From: Apostichopus japonicus
Lineage: Eukaryota; Echinodermata; Holothuroidea; Aspidochirotida; Stichopodidae
Direction: 5' to 3'
Length of the DNA: 64,000 nucleotides
Assembly: GCF_037975245.1 (NCBI RefSeq)
Contig: NC_092571.1
Coordinates: 9,524,501-9,588,500, forward strand
The position numbers and the translations under genes were made by a program. Shown piece after piece: positions 11,990 through 24,244 of this stretch (positions are counted from its first letter, which is position 1; each line of letters opens with the position of its first letter). The notes under the pieces were generated by a model. That model saw only the letters and a program-made list of their open reading frames with translations, was not told the DNA's origin and made no database searches.

Positions 11990-14290
11990 GAAAAATTCAC
12001 AAACAACAGAAATAAACTAACAGCCCTGCACATTAACGTATACAACTCCAAAAGCCTAAAACTATGTTCCTCATCATCGTGGTTGTCCAAGTTTGCCTTG
12101 GAGTTATCCAATGGAGTTGCAGAGACAACAAACTCAGGGAGAAAGTTCCATGTACTTACTAGTTGGTAAGAAAAATAGTTGAGACGTGTATTTGATTTGC
12201 AATGCTTTTTGGCAATCTTGTAGCTGTGCCCTCTGGTTTTGGCAGACTGATCAAAGGAAAACAATTTGCTACACTCAATATCTTCCAAACCATAAACAAT
12301 CTTATAAGTTTGAATGACAGTAGATCACCTCTCTTTCTGTTGCATTTGAATGTAGGTAACTTAAGTGCACGTAATCTGTCACAATAATCATAGTTATACA
12401 GACCAGGCACAAAACATGTAGCTCTGTGTTGAACACTCTCAATACTGCTTATGTCCTTTGTTAGATGTGGGAGCCAAATAACATTACAATATTTTAGATG
12501 TGGCCTCACAAGTGCTTTGTATGATAAGATAATAACTAAAGTAGCATTTACAGCTCGAAAGGCTAAATCAAACCAAGCATGCTGTTTGCTTTGTTCACCT
12601 TGGTAGAAATGTGCTTGCTAAAATTTTAGGAATCCTGGAATAGCACCCCCAGGTCTTTCTCTTCACTTACGCTTTGCAATAGATTGTATTTAGTGTCATT
12701 ATAACCAAGAAAGAAATAATGATGTTTTAGTATTGTTCCTTCCAAAATGCATAACATTAAATTTACAAATATTCAAGGAGAGTTGCCACACTTGAGACCA
12801 CTGTTGCAAGTTGTAAACATCATGTTGCAGGACTGCTTTATCATTGTCTAGGCTGACTCTAGAATAAATATTTGTAACATCAGCAAACATTCTTATGATA
12901 TTCTGCGCAACTTCTGGTAGGTCATTGATATAGATCAAGAACCACACTGTACCCAAAACACTCCCTTTTGGAACTCCACTGATGGGAAATTAGTTAATGC
13001 CTAATAATACGTTCCATACATTTGCCGACAACAGGGGTTAAGCTACCTGGTTGATAAAGTAGTTACAGTACATGGCTCAGATTTCTTTCCCTATTTAAAT
13101 GGGAACTACTGCAGCATAATTCCATGCTCTAGGAAGTCTTCCTATGCTTATAGTTGAATGAAAAATTCTTGTTAGTGGATCAACAAAAATGCTTGACATT
13201 TCCTTTAGAAGATGTGGTGGATGAATATTGTCTGGACCTGGTGATTTACTAGGATTTAATTTCTCAATTCCTTTGCTTACAATATCCTCAGTAATAGCAA
13301 TGTGGCTTAAAGTCTCAATAAATCCCCTATCAGCCAGCAATGGAACCTCACCCTGTTTTTCTTTGGTGAACACGCTGGTAAAATCAATCAGACTTGGTGG
13401 TAGAACCATCAGGCAAAATGAGATCACTTACAGATGTGGTAACTTAAGATTTGCTTCTAACATATTTCCAAAAGTGATTTGGGTCAGTCTATATTTTGGT
13501 GGCAACTAAGCCCTCATGAGACCAATTGGTGTCTTTAGCCCACAGAATTTTTTTTTCAAGCAATTTTAAAAAGTTCAAAATCTTTAATTTGCCTAGAATA
13601 CTTGTCATTTTGCCAAGCATGTTGTTTCCTCTTAACACTCTTTAGAGTTTCGGCAGTTATCCAAGTACTGTAGGCTTTGGATTATGGCTTGGATAATAGA
13701 CAGACATTGGAACGTATGCTTTTAACACTAGAATAATATTTCAGAGCAAATTCATCCCACATTGCATCAAGATTCTTTCCAAGGAACCTATCATCCCATT
13801 TGATATTACTCCATTCCTCTGAGAATTTAGCAAAATTACACTTATCGTACCTCCAAGATTCTTTCTTTACACCATAAAATTTGGAAACACTTTATAAAAT
13901 ATCAAAGACAATAACACAATGGTCGCTTTGCCAATTGGTGAAAAATTATCCACCTGCTGCATATCCTCTTCTTCCTTTGACAAAATTAAATCCTAAAGGT
14001 GTGGTTCATCGCTACAGGTACAGTACTTCGGAATCTCGATGGCTGATTTACTTGTTGAAAAATGTTCTCAATATGCAACTCTGAGTGAGATGTCACTCAG
14101 AAAGACCAATCAATACTTGGATAGTTGAAATCACCAACGAAAACAACAACACTAGCGTCAGATTCCACAGCTGTTTGTATCATTTTATTCAAAATTAAGG
14201 TCACACGCTCTTCTGGGTACTGTTATCGTTGGAGCCAGTAGTACACCAAGATGCATCACTATATAAACTATTTTTATTATAAACGTTTCG
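11990..14290 (-). pseudogene. Decayed LINE retrotransposon (endonuclease plus reverse transcriptase)
   Basis: Minus-strand segments in order match a non-LTR retrotransposon of the jockey/CR1-like kind. An EEP endonuclease piece with GDFNYPS..DW lies at about 14104-14150. Next comes the start of the reverse transcriptase with KLNPSKSPGPDNIHP (13095-13427). The active-site segment with LIYINDLP and MFADV follows at 12699-12956. Last is the conserved C-terminal region with RPHLKYCNVIW and LVSTWNFLPEFVV (11990-12509). Stops and frame changes separate the pieces. The catalytic box has lost its second Asp (FADV where FADD is expected, 12876-12887). If the 5' exon proposed at 11404 is right, the element sits in the first intron of the NPL/zinc-finger gene. 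Confidence 0.85.
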
Positions 14291-15159
14291 AGTAACTACC
14301 TGTGTTTTCTCAAAGGCCCTTGTAATACTTCAAGTTGACTTAACACTGATATTATTTACTTATCCTACTGTACAGTAGACCTTAGATGGTGCTGAGTAGG
14401 ACTACAGTAGTACTGTAATACTACAGTACTGTAGTTTATGATTGGTGTTTGGTCATTTTTATCTTATGGAAAATTTTGTGACCAGAAATATGTACCCTTA
14501 TAATGATGTGTTAGTCAACACAACAAAAAACAACATTTATTGCAATGATGATCACTCCTCTGAGGCAGCATACTGTGTACAGTATAAGTAGCTAATGTTT
14601 ACTGTTATCTAAATATCATTCTAGAAAACTGCAATAAGTATCTGCTGCATATATATATCACAAAGTAGGAAATTATGTGTGTTTAAACAGTAAAGCTAAT
14701 GATTGGGACCAATATTGCTCACAGTCCTAACTGTTTTCTTTGGAATGCTTTTTTCAACCTGTAAACATGAAAAAGTTGTTTTTAATGTGATTTATGTTTT
14801 ATCAACAATCGACAAATCGGACATGGATCTACTCTGCCTATCATGATACATATATAGGTTGGACCTAGCCATTTTCCATTACTATATACCCACCCATGTT
14901 TGCACCCCTTCTATCCTGAAATTATTATTATTCCTTGTAAGAGGTACAATCTGAAATGAGGAAATTGGTGCCATATGCCTTTAGTGCATCCCATTGAAAC
15001 AATCTCATATCTGTGCCACCAATCATCTATATATTCATGTTTTAGTCTATTTGCTTTGCTCAAGTTAAAAATTGTTCTTTCTTTTGTTGATCAGGTTTCT
15101 CATTTTCATCTGTCAGACAATACGGAAGCCCTGCTTCAGAAGTCCATACAGAAATCAAA

Positions 15160-18100
15160 ATGATATGGGGTAAATGTTTCATAATTGCTGTACAATGGTG
15201 GGAGTAAAAACCCTGAAATATGTTCCATAATTATATGTAAATGACTGCAGGAGTGGCAGTCTGTAACCATTTTACAGTACATCGTAACTTCAAAGTGAAG
15301 GTTTTGCGAGAATAGAAATCAAAGCAATATTTTAGCTGAATGGAGTTAATGATATTGTAATAAGGAATGATAGGGTGTCATTGGACTAATATCTTCAGAC
15401 CCTTTCTTGGGTTCTGTGTGCATAATTACTGCATATATGTGTGTGACATGGAGAGATTCAGAGATTGCCTCAGTCAATGTACTGAGGGAGGGAGGTCAAC
15501 ACAAATCACCATTTGTGATGACCTTCCTCCCTCAGCCAGAAGCTTAGCTTGAATTAGTAACAAGTGTTTAAAGTAATTGCCATCAAATTTGCTCTTCTTT
15601 TAAAAAGTAACCACAGAACAGCTGCTGTTTTCATTGTTTTGATTTCATTATAAAATTCTTACTGCTGGTTGTTAGCATGTTTCCTAGATGCCTTCTCATG
15701 TAAATATACTGTATATTTATGATTGAAGACTTTCATAATTGATCGCTGCAGGCTATTTTCTGCAAAACAAGCAAAAACAAATAATTACTAGGACTTTTAA
15801 TTCTTCTTTCGTTCTATTTCATCAGGTAAAGTCCTTCATCCAGGGGAATCACTCACAGAAGTGGTTGACAGTGAAATTCATCTCTCAATGGCTTCCTTAG
15901 AATGCAGACCAAGGCTATCATCCAGTAATCTATAATACTGTACTTCCTTAAATGTTTAAATGTCGCAATGAATAGCAAATCTTATATGATTTTTAGCGGT
16001 AAGGGACCCAGATACGCAAGAGCCTAACCAAAGGCTTCTATTGTTCAGTGTCTTAATAATTCTATCGAATAACCCTCCTGGCAAAAATTCTTTGCGTTCC
16101 CTAAACTATATATGTATGTGGTCCATGTGCCACAAGTATTGAACGCCAAAACCGACAAAAATGCAGAAACAAATTATGTAAACCTAAGTCATTTATGTGA
16201 ATACAAATTTATCGCCACATAATGACCAAGAACAACTCAAGTCTTTATGTGGCAATATTAGCTCCTCCACATAATGACCAAGAACATTTTATGTATCATG
16301 GGATCCTAACACTACCGCATAATGACCGCCAATTTGAGTTGCTCTTGATGAACACATGTTGACAATATGTCGTACCTAGTCACTTGAACATTTTTCTGAC
16401 AGCATTGTCAACCAGCAGTTCAAAACCTCAATTCTTTTCTTAGACCAAATAATATACAAAACAATGGTTTGAACAGTACTCACCTTTGCCATATTAAAAT
16501 AAGTAATTTTATGATTATCGGATTCTGAGCAGCACAATCTCCTCCCCTCAACACTACCACTGACAGGAATTGTGATTTGTTCTGTTGGATGTAGTTTGTT
16601 TCTGACTGTATCAAATCTCTTTATAGTTTATAGCCTATTGCAGAGTAGGTTTTCAGTTGCATACTTTCAAACATCATTTGAGACCCTCATCTTGATTAAT
16701 TCTATATATACTGTACTTGTTTATTCTTGCAGAGAAAGACCTGACTGCCCATGTTATTCTCAGGACTCATACTGGCGAGTATCTGCTCTGCTCTTTGGGA
16801 TATGGACCAACACCGCAGCAGAATTTAGACCTGGTCCTTCAACCGCAGGAAGAAATCACATTTAGTGTGGAGGGATCAGGTACGGTCATGCAGCTATTGT
16901 TTTGACGATTGTCTGAAAATTGGGAGTAAATTTAAACAATTTTGTTAATTAAATATGTTTTAATAGGTTCAGATGACATCTCAAAGAATTCCCTCACTAT
17001 TGACCTGGAATTTTAGTAGTTTAGCTAAAAGTTTCCAGGCAAACTCTTTGGGAGGTTCTGACCCTCCACATGATTCAGTGTTTGGTTACAAAATGAAATC
17101 CCTCATTAAGGAATGTAGGGTTTGAGACTGGCAGTTAAGTGATTCTTGAAATTTGTGTGACCATTTTTAGACTATATAGCATATTTGTTTACCAAGTGGT
17201 ATGGTCCAGTGACTGAAGGCGATGGCTTAAGAAGCATGGACAAAAGTAATTTGGATTTTTTTCATCCAAGAGAAATCTACAGTCTTCCCTTCTGAAATAT
17301 TCATGCAAATTGTATAAGATCCAAAATTACCAAAAAGTGTAAATTAGGTAGGCTCCTGATGTGAAGTGAGAGTAATAAGCCATTCAGCTTCTAGAATAAC
17401 AGTCTTCCAGCATCGATTGTATTGGGATAGTGATTATTGTAATGATGGTGTCACATGTCTTGTACACAGTAAATCATTGTATGTTTAATACTGTTTTCAC
17501 ATGTTTGGCAAATTCATAACTGATAACAAAGTTTGACACTTTTCTGATTGGAATTTCTTCAATTTCACTTCCAGTGTGAATGTTTAATTTGGTTATATTT
17601 TGAATATGTTGTTTGAAGATATATATTGAAATTAAGTTGAGTGAAAATGATTCTAATGGTCTTGGCACTGATACCCCTAAAATTGAAAGATATCCCTTTG
17701 TTTTAATTTAAATTACTTTCTCTATCATAGGAGTTGTGTACCTGACAGGTTACACCATACCAACTACAGAACCAGTAAGTTACTATGGTGATACTGGATT
17801 TGATGAAGAAGCTATTGAAGACTGTGGAGAAGTCCCTCAAGATCAGGAAGATTTCCAGCAAGAGTGGGAAGTAGCTGCTTCAGGTTTGCTGGTTACTCTA
17901 TCTTTGGAAATTAACATTTAAAGTGACTATATGATGATGCCTCAAGTGCTAGATAGAGTACTCAACACTAGCAGTTTGATATTAATAGCTTTGAGAGAAT
18001 CTTGTGTTCCAAATGTTGTTTATATAATTAACATAATAAGAGTCAGGCAGTCCTTGCGATGAATTTGGTTCCATGAATTTATACTTCATTTTATCGCTCC

Positions 18101-21100
18101 TGCATGAAGATACTGATGAGTGCTCATGATAGTACAAGGTGTTAGGCACATATCTGGGGATGGAGTTATATCTCACACAGACTGGGGCTACATTCTATTA
18201 AAATTACTGGTTTATCAAACAAAGTGTAACATTATTTGAAAAAAAAAAAATCTGCTAGTGCCTGTTTTGGGATGACCTACCATCATCCTCTCATCTGTGT
18301 TGAACTTATCTGCTAAAATACCAAGTCCTCTAGATTTGATAAGTTCCAGTTCAAATGAACAACTTCAACAGAATGACAAATGTCTCTTCAGTGTTCTACC
18401 TTGATGATAACATTAAATTAAATACAAAGGTTTCACTGTATGCAAGAAAATATTCCAACTTGATTCCTTTCTTTGGCAACGGATGCACTAAACTGACATT
18501 AATATTCAGTAATGTGAGTTTGCCAGAGGCTATTGTTTTCTATTACTGGAAAGTACTACCTTTTAACATGTTACTTTATGAAGGCTTGAAGTTTTTAATA
18601 ATTATATTTTTATTCAGAGGGAACAGATGTCACTGTGAAGTCAGAAGCACAAAAAGAAGATGTTCCACAAACTTGTGGCCAAGGTACTTACTTTTACTGC
18701 ATAACACATTAAATCAGGGCAGTTTTAAGATCATACAAATACTTGTCAAAAGCTCACACGTCTTCAACTGAGTCTTAAATTCAACTTGCTGTCTATTACA
18801 AAACTTTTGCAGTATTTTACCGAAACTTTACTCTGATCTTTATTTCTAAATTTTTCAAACAATTGTAGTATGAGATTTGTTTTATGATTTTAAAATGTAC
18901 TTTCTGTTGTACTGTTATGCTCTCAGAGACTTGCAACACAAAACAAAATAAGGAAAATGAAAGGGATATCAAAATAGAAACAAAGAATAACAAATAAATG
19001 GGACATTCTTGATAGGGTTGTTGTTGACCTCCTTGAAGCGGACTTGCCTATTAATACTTTGTAACGATCAGACTGACTGATCAGACTGACTGACTGACTG
19101 ATCAGACTGACTGACTGATCAGACTGACTGAGTGACTGACTGACTGATCAGACTGACTGACTGACTGACTGATCAGACTGAGTGACAGACTGACTGACTG
19201 ATCAGACTGACTGACTGATCAGACTGACTGACTGATCAGACTGACTGACTGATCAGACTGACTGAGTGACTGACTGACTGAGCAGACTGACTGATCAGAC
19301 TGACTGAGTGACTGACTGATCAGACTGACTGAGTGATCAGACTGACTGAGGGATCAGACTGACTGACTGATCAGACTGACTGATCAGACTGAGTGACTGA
19401 TCAGACTTAGTGACTGACTGACTGATCAGACTGAGTGACTGACTGAGTGACAGACAGACTGACTGAGCAAACTGACTGACTGATCAGACTGACTGACTGA
19501 TCAGGCTGAGTGACTGATCAGACTGAGTGACTGACTGACTGATCAGACTGAGTGACTGACTGATCAGACTGACTCAGTGACTGACTGATCAGACTGACTG
19601 ATCAGACTGACTGAGTGATCAGACTGACTGACTGATCAGACTGACTGAGTGACTGATCAGACTGAGCAAAGGTCATGGTAGCTGTCTGAGTTTATTCTGC
19701 CAAACATTAGGATGCTATTAAGTTCACAAAATCCCATAGCAAGTCAGTTCATTGGCTTGACTGCAAATACTTTACCATAAATTAAAAGAAGAGATGTGAA
19801 AACCCTGGACTTTGATAGCTTTAAAAGCTTTCCAGTCCTTGGTGAATAAGCAATATTAGGAATACAATCAAAGTAGTTTTCCCTGAGTCTCTTTAATATC
19901 TTTATATCTATTGGTAGATATGCTCTGTTCATTTCTTTGTAGTTTTTATTATATTAGCTCCAATCTGATGGTATGAAGCACTTTCTTTTAAGACAAAGAC
20001 AAGACACCAAAAAGCATGAAAATAATGACATTGTTATGAAATTTGCCTAAATTAAAACAGAAAATATAAGATTAGGCCTAAAATTGTTTGGTTTGCAAAT
20101 GGAGTACTAAGGGATTGTCTCAACTATGTGGGACACAAAATAACACATAACAAAGTATTCAGTCATGCAGTAGTAACAAGCATGGTTTATATCCATATAA
20201 ATGTCTTACTAGTTAGGTTAGGTTGGCATATTACATAGCTTGCTCAAAGTCACACAAGTGAAACCCTGACCATCTTTGAAGTATGTATATTGATATGTAT
20301 TTGAAGAATGTATAGATATGTATTTGAAGTATGTATACATAAGTTTATATATATATAAATATGTCTTTGAAGTATGCATAGATATGTATAGATATTTATT
20401 TGAAGTATGCATACATGTATATATATGTATTTGAAGTATGTATCTAGATATGTATTTGAAGTATGTATAGATATGTATTTGAAATATGTATAGACATGTA
20501 ATTGAAGTATGTATAGATAAGTATTTGACGTATGTATAGATATGTATTTGAAGTATGTATAGATAGGTATTGAAGAATGTATACATATGTATTTGACGTA
20601 AGTATAGATATGTATTTGAAGTATGTATAGATATGTAATTGAAGAATGCATAGATATGTATTTGACGTAAGTATAGATATGTATTTGACGTAAGTATAGA
20701 TATGTATTTGACGTAAGTATAGATATGTAATTGAAGTATGTATAGATAAGTATTTGACGTAAGTATAGATATGTATTTGAAGTATGTATAGATATGTAAT
20801 TGAAGAATGCATAGATATGTATTTGACGTAAGTATAGATATGTATTTGACGTAAGTATAGATATGTATTTGACGTAAGTATAGATATGTAATTGAAGTAT
20901 GTATAGATAAGTATTTGACGTAAGTATAGATATGTCTTTGAAGTATGCATAGAACTGCAAACAACTTTGATACTGCAGCTTCTTTGGTCTTCACTGCTAC
21001 TTGTATATACTCACAGAATACTGCATCTGACCTACTGTATATTAGCGGTTACTTATTTTATATCTTTTCGATGCTTTTTTCAATTGATGTGTCTGTTTGT

Positions 21101-23637
21101 ATGTGTGTGACATTCTGGTTGTCAAGACATATTTATGGTTTCATTTACCTGTCACAGTAGGAGAAGTCCACTCTGCTCCAACAGAGGCCAACGAGGACAA
21201 TTTAAATTACCAGAACGAACAGATGGAAAGTTCTGACAGGCTGTCATCTCAAGGAGGTGAGGGAACTCTATCAACTCATTGTTAAATGTTTTGACTTGTG
21301 CATCAGCAGCTTTAGTCTGTTTCTCTCGAACAGAGACTGGAACATTAAGTACTTGATGAAATACACACATATGACAGATTATTTGGTTAAGCAGAAGATA
21401 TTAGACATATTATATCCTATATTTTGCTTACCTTCAAAATTACATTTCTAAAACGACAGACCATTCATATGCTATATAGCCTTATGCTATAAGTTTGTCT
21501 TCTTACTAGAACACTTTTGTTTTACAGAAGAGAAACAATCATTATCATTCTGTGTGTTTTAAAGAACTTTTCAAGAATTCTGTTTTTCCACGTCAAGTTT
21601 GTTTGCTAGGCTTCCATCTTTGCAGCTCAGTGTATTGGATATACATATAGTCCATATTCAAGTAAAAGAAAACATGGGCTCTGATATTTGTTTTTCATGA
21701 AAGTCATTTATGGAAAATTTGATTGAATATAACATGTATGTGAACAAATAAAAATGATATAGAATATAACTTAGATGAAGATATCGAAATTCTCAAGATT
21801 GAATTACAGTACATTACTAGTGTTCCTGATTCCAGAGATAATAGAATTTATAAAAGAATTTCAGGATGTCTTTAATATCTCTAGCTCACAAATATAACTT
21901 TTGAGGATTTTTGAGGACTTTGGGTCTTGCTCCTTTCAATGTTGTGGAACCTGTGGTTTGGAAAATGTAAGTGTTGTACATTGGCATGATTCAGAAGTAA
22001 ATAAAATTGAAAGTCTTTCATTTCACCAAATATGGAAATATGCAACCAATCTTGATAAATTGATTATGCTGTATTAAAATACAAAAAATAAACAACATGG
22101 GATATGGAGTTAGGAGAACAGGTGGGCAAGGATGGGGGTGGGGGATATGTTTAATGGGTAAGTATGTAAACCTGTAGAGCAATTAAATACCATTTGCACT
22201 TAAATTATAGGAGTATTGCAGCTAGCTGTTTTATGTAGCAACTATCTGAATGTATGAGCCCATGGTTCAGTAAAGAAACTGCTTGTTATGTCCAAAGATA
22301 AATTCTTGCTTAGTAGTTGCCTCATGCATTTCAAGTTGTCCATCTATAACCATCCAGTGATTGTCATGTTTTTTAGCCATTCATCAGTGTGATGCTATTT
22401 TTACTATCTTCTCTTTTCTTTAACATACTTTCACTTCATCTCAAATGTCTTGTTATTGTATGTGTTACTGTTGTTATTGTATTTGTTGCTGTTGTTATTG
22501 TATGTGTTACTGTTGTTATTGTATTTGTTACTGTTGTTATTGTATTTGTTGCTGTTGTTATTGTATTTGTTACTGTTGTTATTGTATTTGTTGCTGTTGT
22601 TATTGTATTTGTTACTGTTGTTATTGTATTTGTTGCTGTTGTTATTTTTTAACTTCTCTCTCACTCTGTCTGTCTGAAATGTTTACTTTTCTTTCATCTG
22701 AATTGTTGTCAGTGTATATTACTGTATTAATATTTATCCAAATCAACTGTTGTTTGGATATCACCATATGTGTTATACAACATGTATGCATTTCCTTTGT
22801 TTTTCAATGATATCGTTCTTTGTTTTCTCATTCTTAGATGAGATAGCTGTAGTTCAACTTGATGATGAAGAAGATGAAGCTTTCACTGCTGTCAAATGGA
22901 GGTTAAGTGAATCTACAATGACTGGTCACCAACAGGAAGGACAGTCCCAGCAAGCAATGCAGAAATGTCTTGCATGTCCAAATCTGATTCCATTCAGAGG
23001 ACAATTTGAGGACAATGAAGGACAGTTGTCTTCCAATATTGTCCTTCATTGTAAGAGCTGTTTACAAAGATTACAAGGCAGTGGAGGGCACCAAACATTA
23101 TCACCAAGGTATAATAAGCCAGCGCAGGATCAAATGGGAGCCAACAGAAGGAAACGTCAGTCTTGGAAGTCGTCTTATTCTGTTCCGCAGAACTCACAGA
23201 CTGGAAGGGTGTATGGAACTGACCAACGAGGTGCTGGAAATGTCAGTTATCAACTTCCTGATGAAAGACAGCATAGGACAAACAAAGACAAGCTTTGTAG
23301 TTACTATTGTTCATACTGCAGCAAAGGTTTCTCTTCCTCGGCAGGTCTGAAGGTACATGAGCGAATGCATACAGGAGAGAAACCATATAAATGTCGTTTC
23401 TGTCCAAAGGCGTTTACTCAGTGCACAAATTGGAAGAGTCATGAGAAAACACACACAGGAGAAAAGCCGCATAAATGCTCTTACTGCGAGAAAACTTTCA
23501 TTCGTACAGATGCCATGAAAAGTCATGAGAGAACTCATACAGGAGAGAAACCCTATCGTTGTCAGAACTGTCCCAGAGCCTTTGGGCAGAGGTCAATGTT
23601 GAAGAAGCATGAACTCCTTCATCATTTTGATTTATGA
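15160..23637 (+). CDS. Nucleoplasmin-like domain fused to four C2H2 zinc fingers, 7 coding exons
   Basis: Exons are 15160-15169, 15826-15924, 16733-16879, 17731-17883, 18618-18683, 21158-21256 and 22838-23637. They total 1374 nt, or 457 residues. Every junction is GT-AG and every intron is phase 1. Residues 1 to about 100 match the nucleoplasmin-like (NPL) domain at the N-terminus of FKBP39-type nuclear immunophilins: MIWGKVLHPGE at the start, EIHLSMASLE, then LDLVLQPQEEITFSVEGSG and VYLTGY. An acidic tract follows (about 105-132), as in nucleoplasmins. Exon 7 carries another acidic run (LDDEEDE) and a CxxC...CxxC module starting near Cys235. A basic stretch (NRRKRQ) is next. Four classic C2H2 fingers with TGEKP linkers span 347-374, 375-402, 403-430 and 431-453. 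No FKBP domain is present. The likely role is nuclear: histone binding plus sequence-specific DNA binding. Plant HD2 proteins have a comparable NPL-acidic-C2H2 layout. Exon 6 could start three bases later. Confidence 0.85.
19060..19670. repeat. GACT/TGATCA simple-sequence array in intron 5 of the NPL/zinc-finger gene
   Basis: About 600 bp are built from GACT repeats interrupted regularly by TGATCA, giving units such as TGATCAGACTGACTGAC with occasional GAGTGAC variants. The array is palindrome-rich because TGATCA recurs throughout. It lies in the longest intron of the gene (18684-21157). Confidence 0.95.
20270..20950. repeat. About 23-bp minisatellite, intron 5
   Basis: The unit is close to GTATAGATATGTATTTGACG followed by TAA. 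It varies at one or two sites (GACGTAA versus GAAGTAT) and is repeated about 28 times. Because the unit length is not a multiple of three and lacks stops on the minus strand, all three minus frames stay open for 500-780 bases; these are not genes. The array ends about 210 bp before exon 6. Confidence 0.95.
22440..22645. repeat. 21-bp minisatellite, intron 6 of the NPL/zinc-finger gene
   Basis: About nine to ten copies of TTGTTATTGTATTTGTTRCTG alternate between GCT and ACT variants. The unit is a multiple of three, which keeps frames open on both strands. It lies about 190 bp before the last exon (22838). Confidence 0.9.
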
Positions 23638-23744
23638 TATAAACTATATGAACTATATGATATAAACTAGGGAACTGTGGTTTACTCCCACAAAACACAG
23701 CTAGTAACTTTATGGAGACAGTGGATACAAAATACAAGGCAAAG

Positions 23745-24080
23745 GTAATAAACTTGAGGACTTGGTTGTACACCTGCAAACTTGAGGACGTAGTTGTACA
23801 CCTGAAAACTTGAGGACTTGCTTGTACATCTGCAAACTTGAGGACTTGGTTGTACATCTTAAAACTTGAGGACTTGGTTGTACACCTGCAAACTTGAGGA
23901 CTTGGTTGTACACCTGAAAACTTGGTTGTACATCTGCAAACTTGAGGACTTGGTTGTACACCTGAAAAACTTGAGGACTTGGTTGTACATCTGCAAACTT
24001 TAGGACTTGGTTGTACACCTGAAAACTTGAGAACATGGTTGTACACCTGCAAACTTGAGGACTTGGTTGTACATCTGCCG
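23745..24080. repeat. 28-bp minisatellite in the probable 3' UTR
   Basis: About eleven copies of a unit beginning CTTGAGGACTTGGTTGTACA and ending CCTGCAAA. The variants alternate CACCTG with CATCTG and GCAAA with AAAA, and one or two units are shortened. The array starts about 110 bp after the stop codon, so it is probably transcribed as part of the mRNA. Confidence 0.95.
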
Positions 24081-24238
24081 AAGAATGCTAAAAGTTTGAG
24101 AACTTTGTTACTAAGTCTACAGAAAACACTGACAAGATCAGTATTCAGACAGTTGACAAGAAGCTCTAACATATCAAAGGCTATGATTCTTTACTTTCAA
24201 AATTACTTGAAATAATATTGTTTGAAAAAGTGAATAAT

Positions 24239-24244
24239 AATAAA
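24239..24244 (+). terminator. AATAAA polyadenylation signal
   Basis: A canonical AATAAA lies 602 bp after the stop codon of the NPL/zinc-finger gene and is the first strong candidate downstream of the minisatellite. Confidence 0.45.

Noticed and set aside
12202-12387. Plus-strand frames across 11.9-13.5 kb
   Set aside because: They are antisense to the decayed LINE reverse transcriptase, whose motifs are all on the minus strand.
20218-20994. Long open frames (258, 236 and 168 codons) on the minus strand
   Set aside because: They lie wholly in a 23-bp minisatellite that lacks stops in all three frames. The translations repeat the same short phrase and resemble no family.
22389-22810. Leu/Val/Cys-rich and Asn-rich open frames
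   Set aside because: They are a translation of the 21-bp low-complexity array in intron 6 of the NPL/zinc-finger gene.
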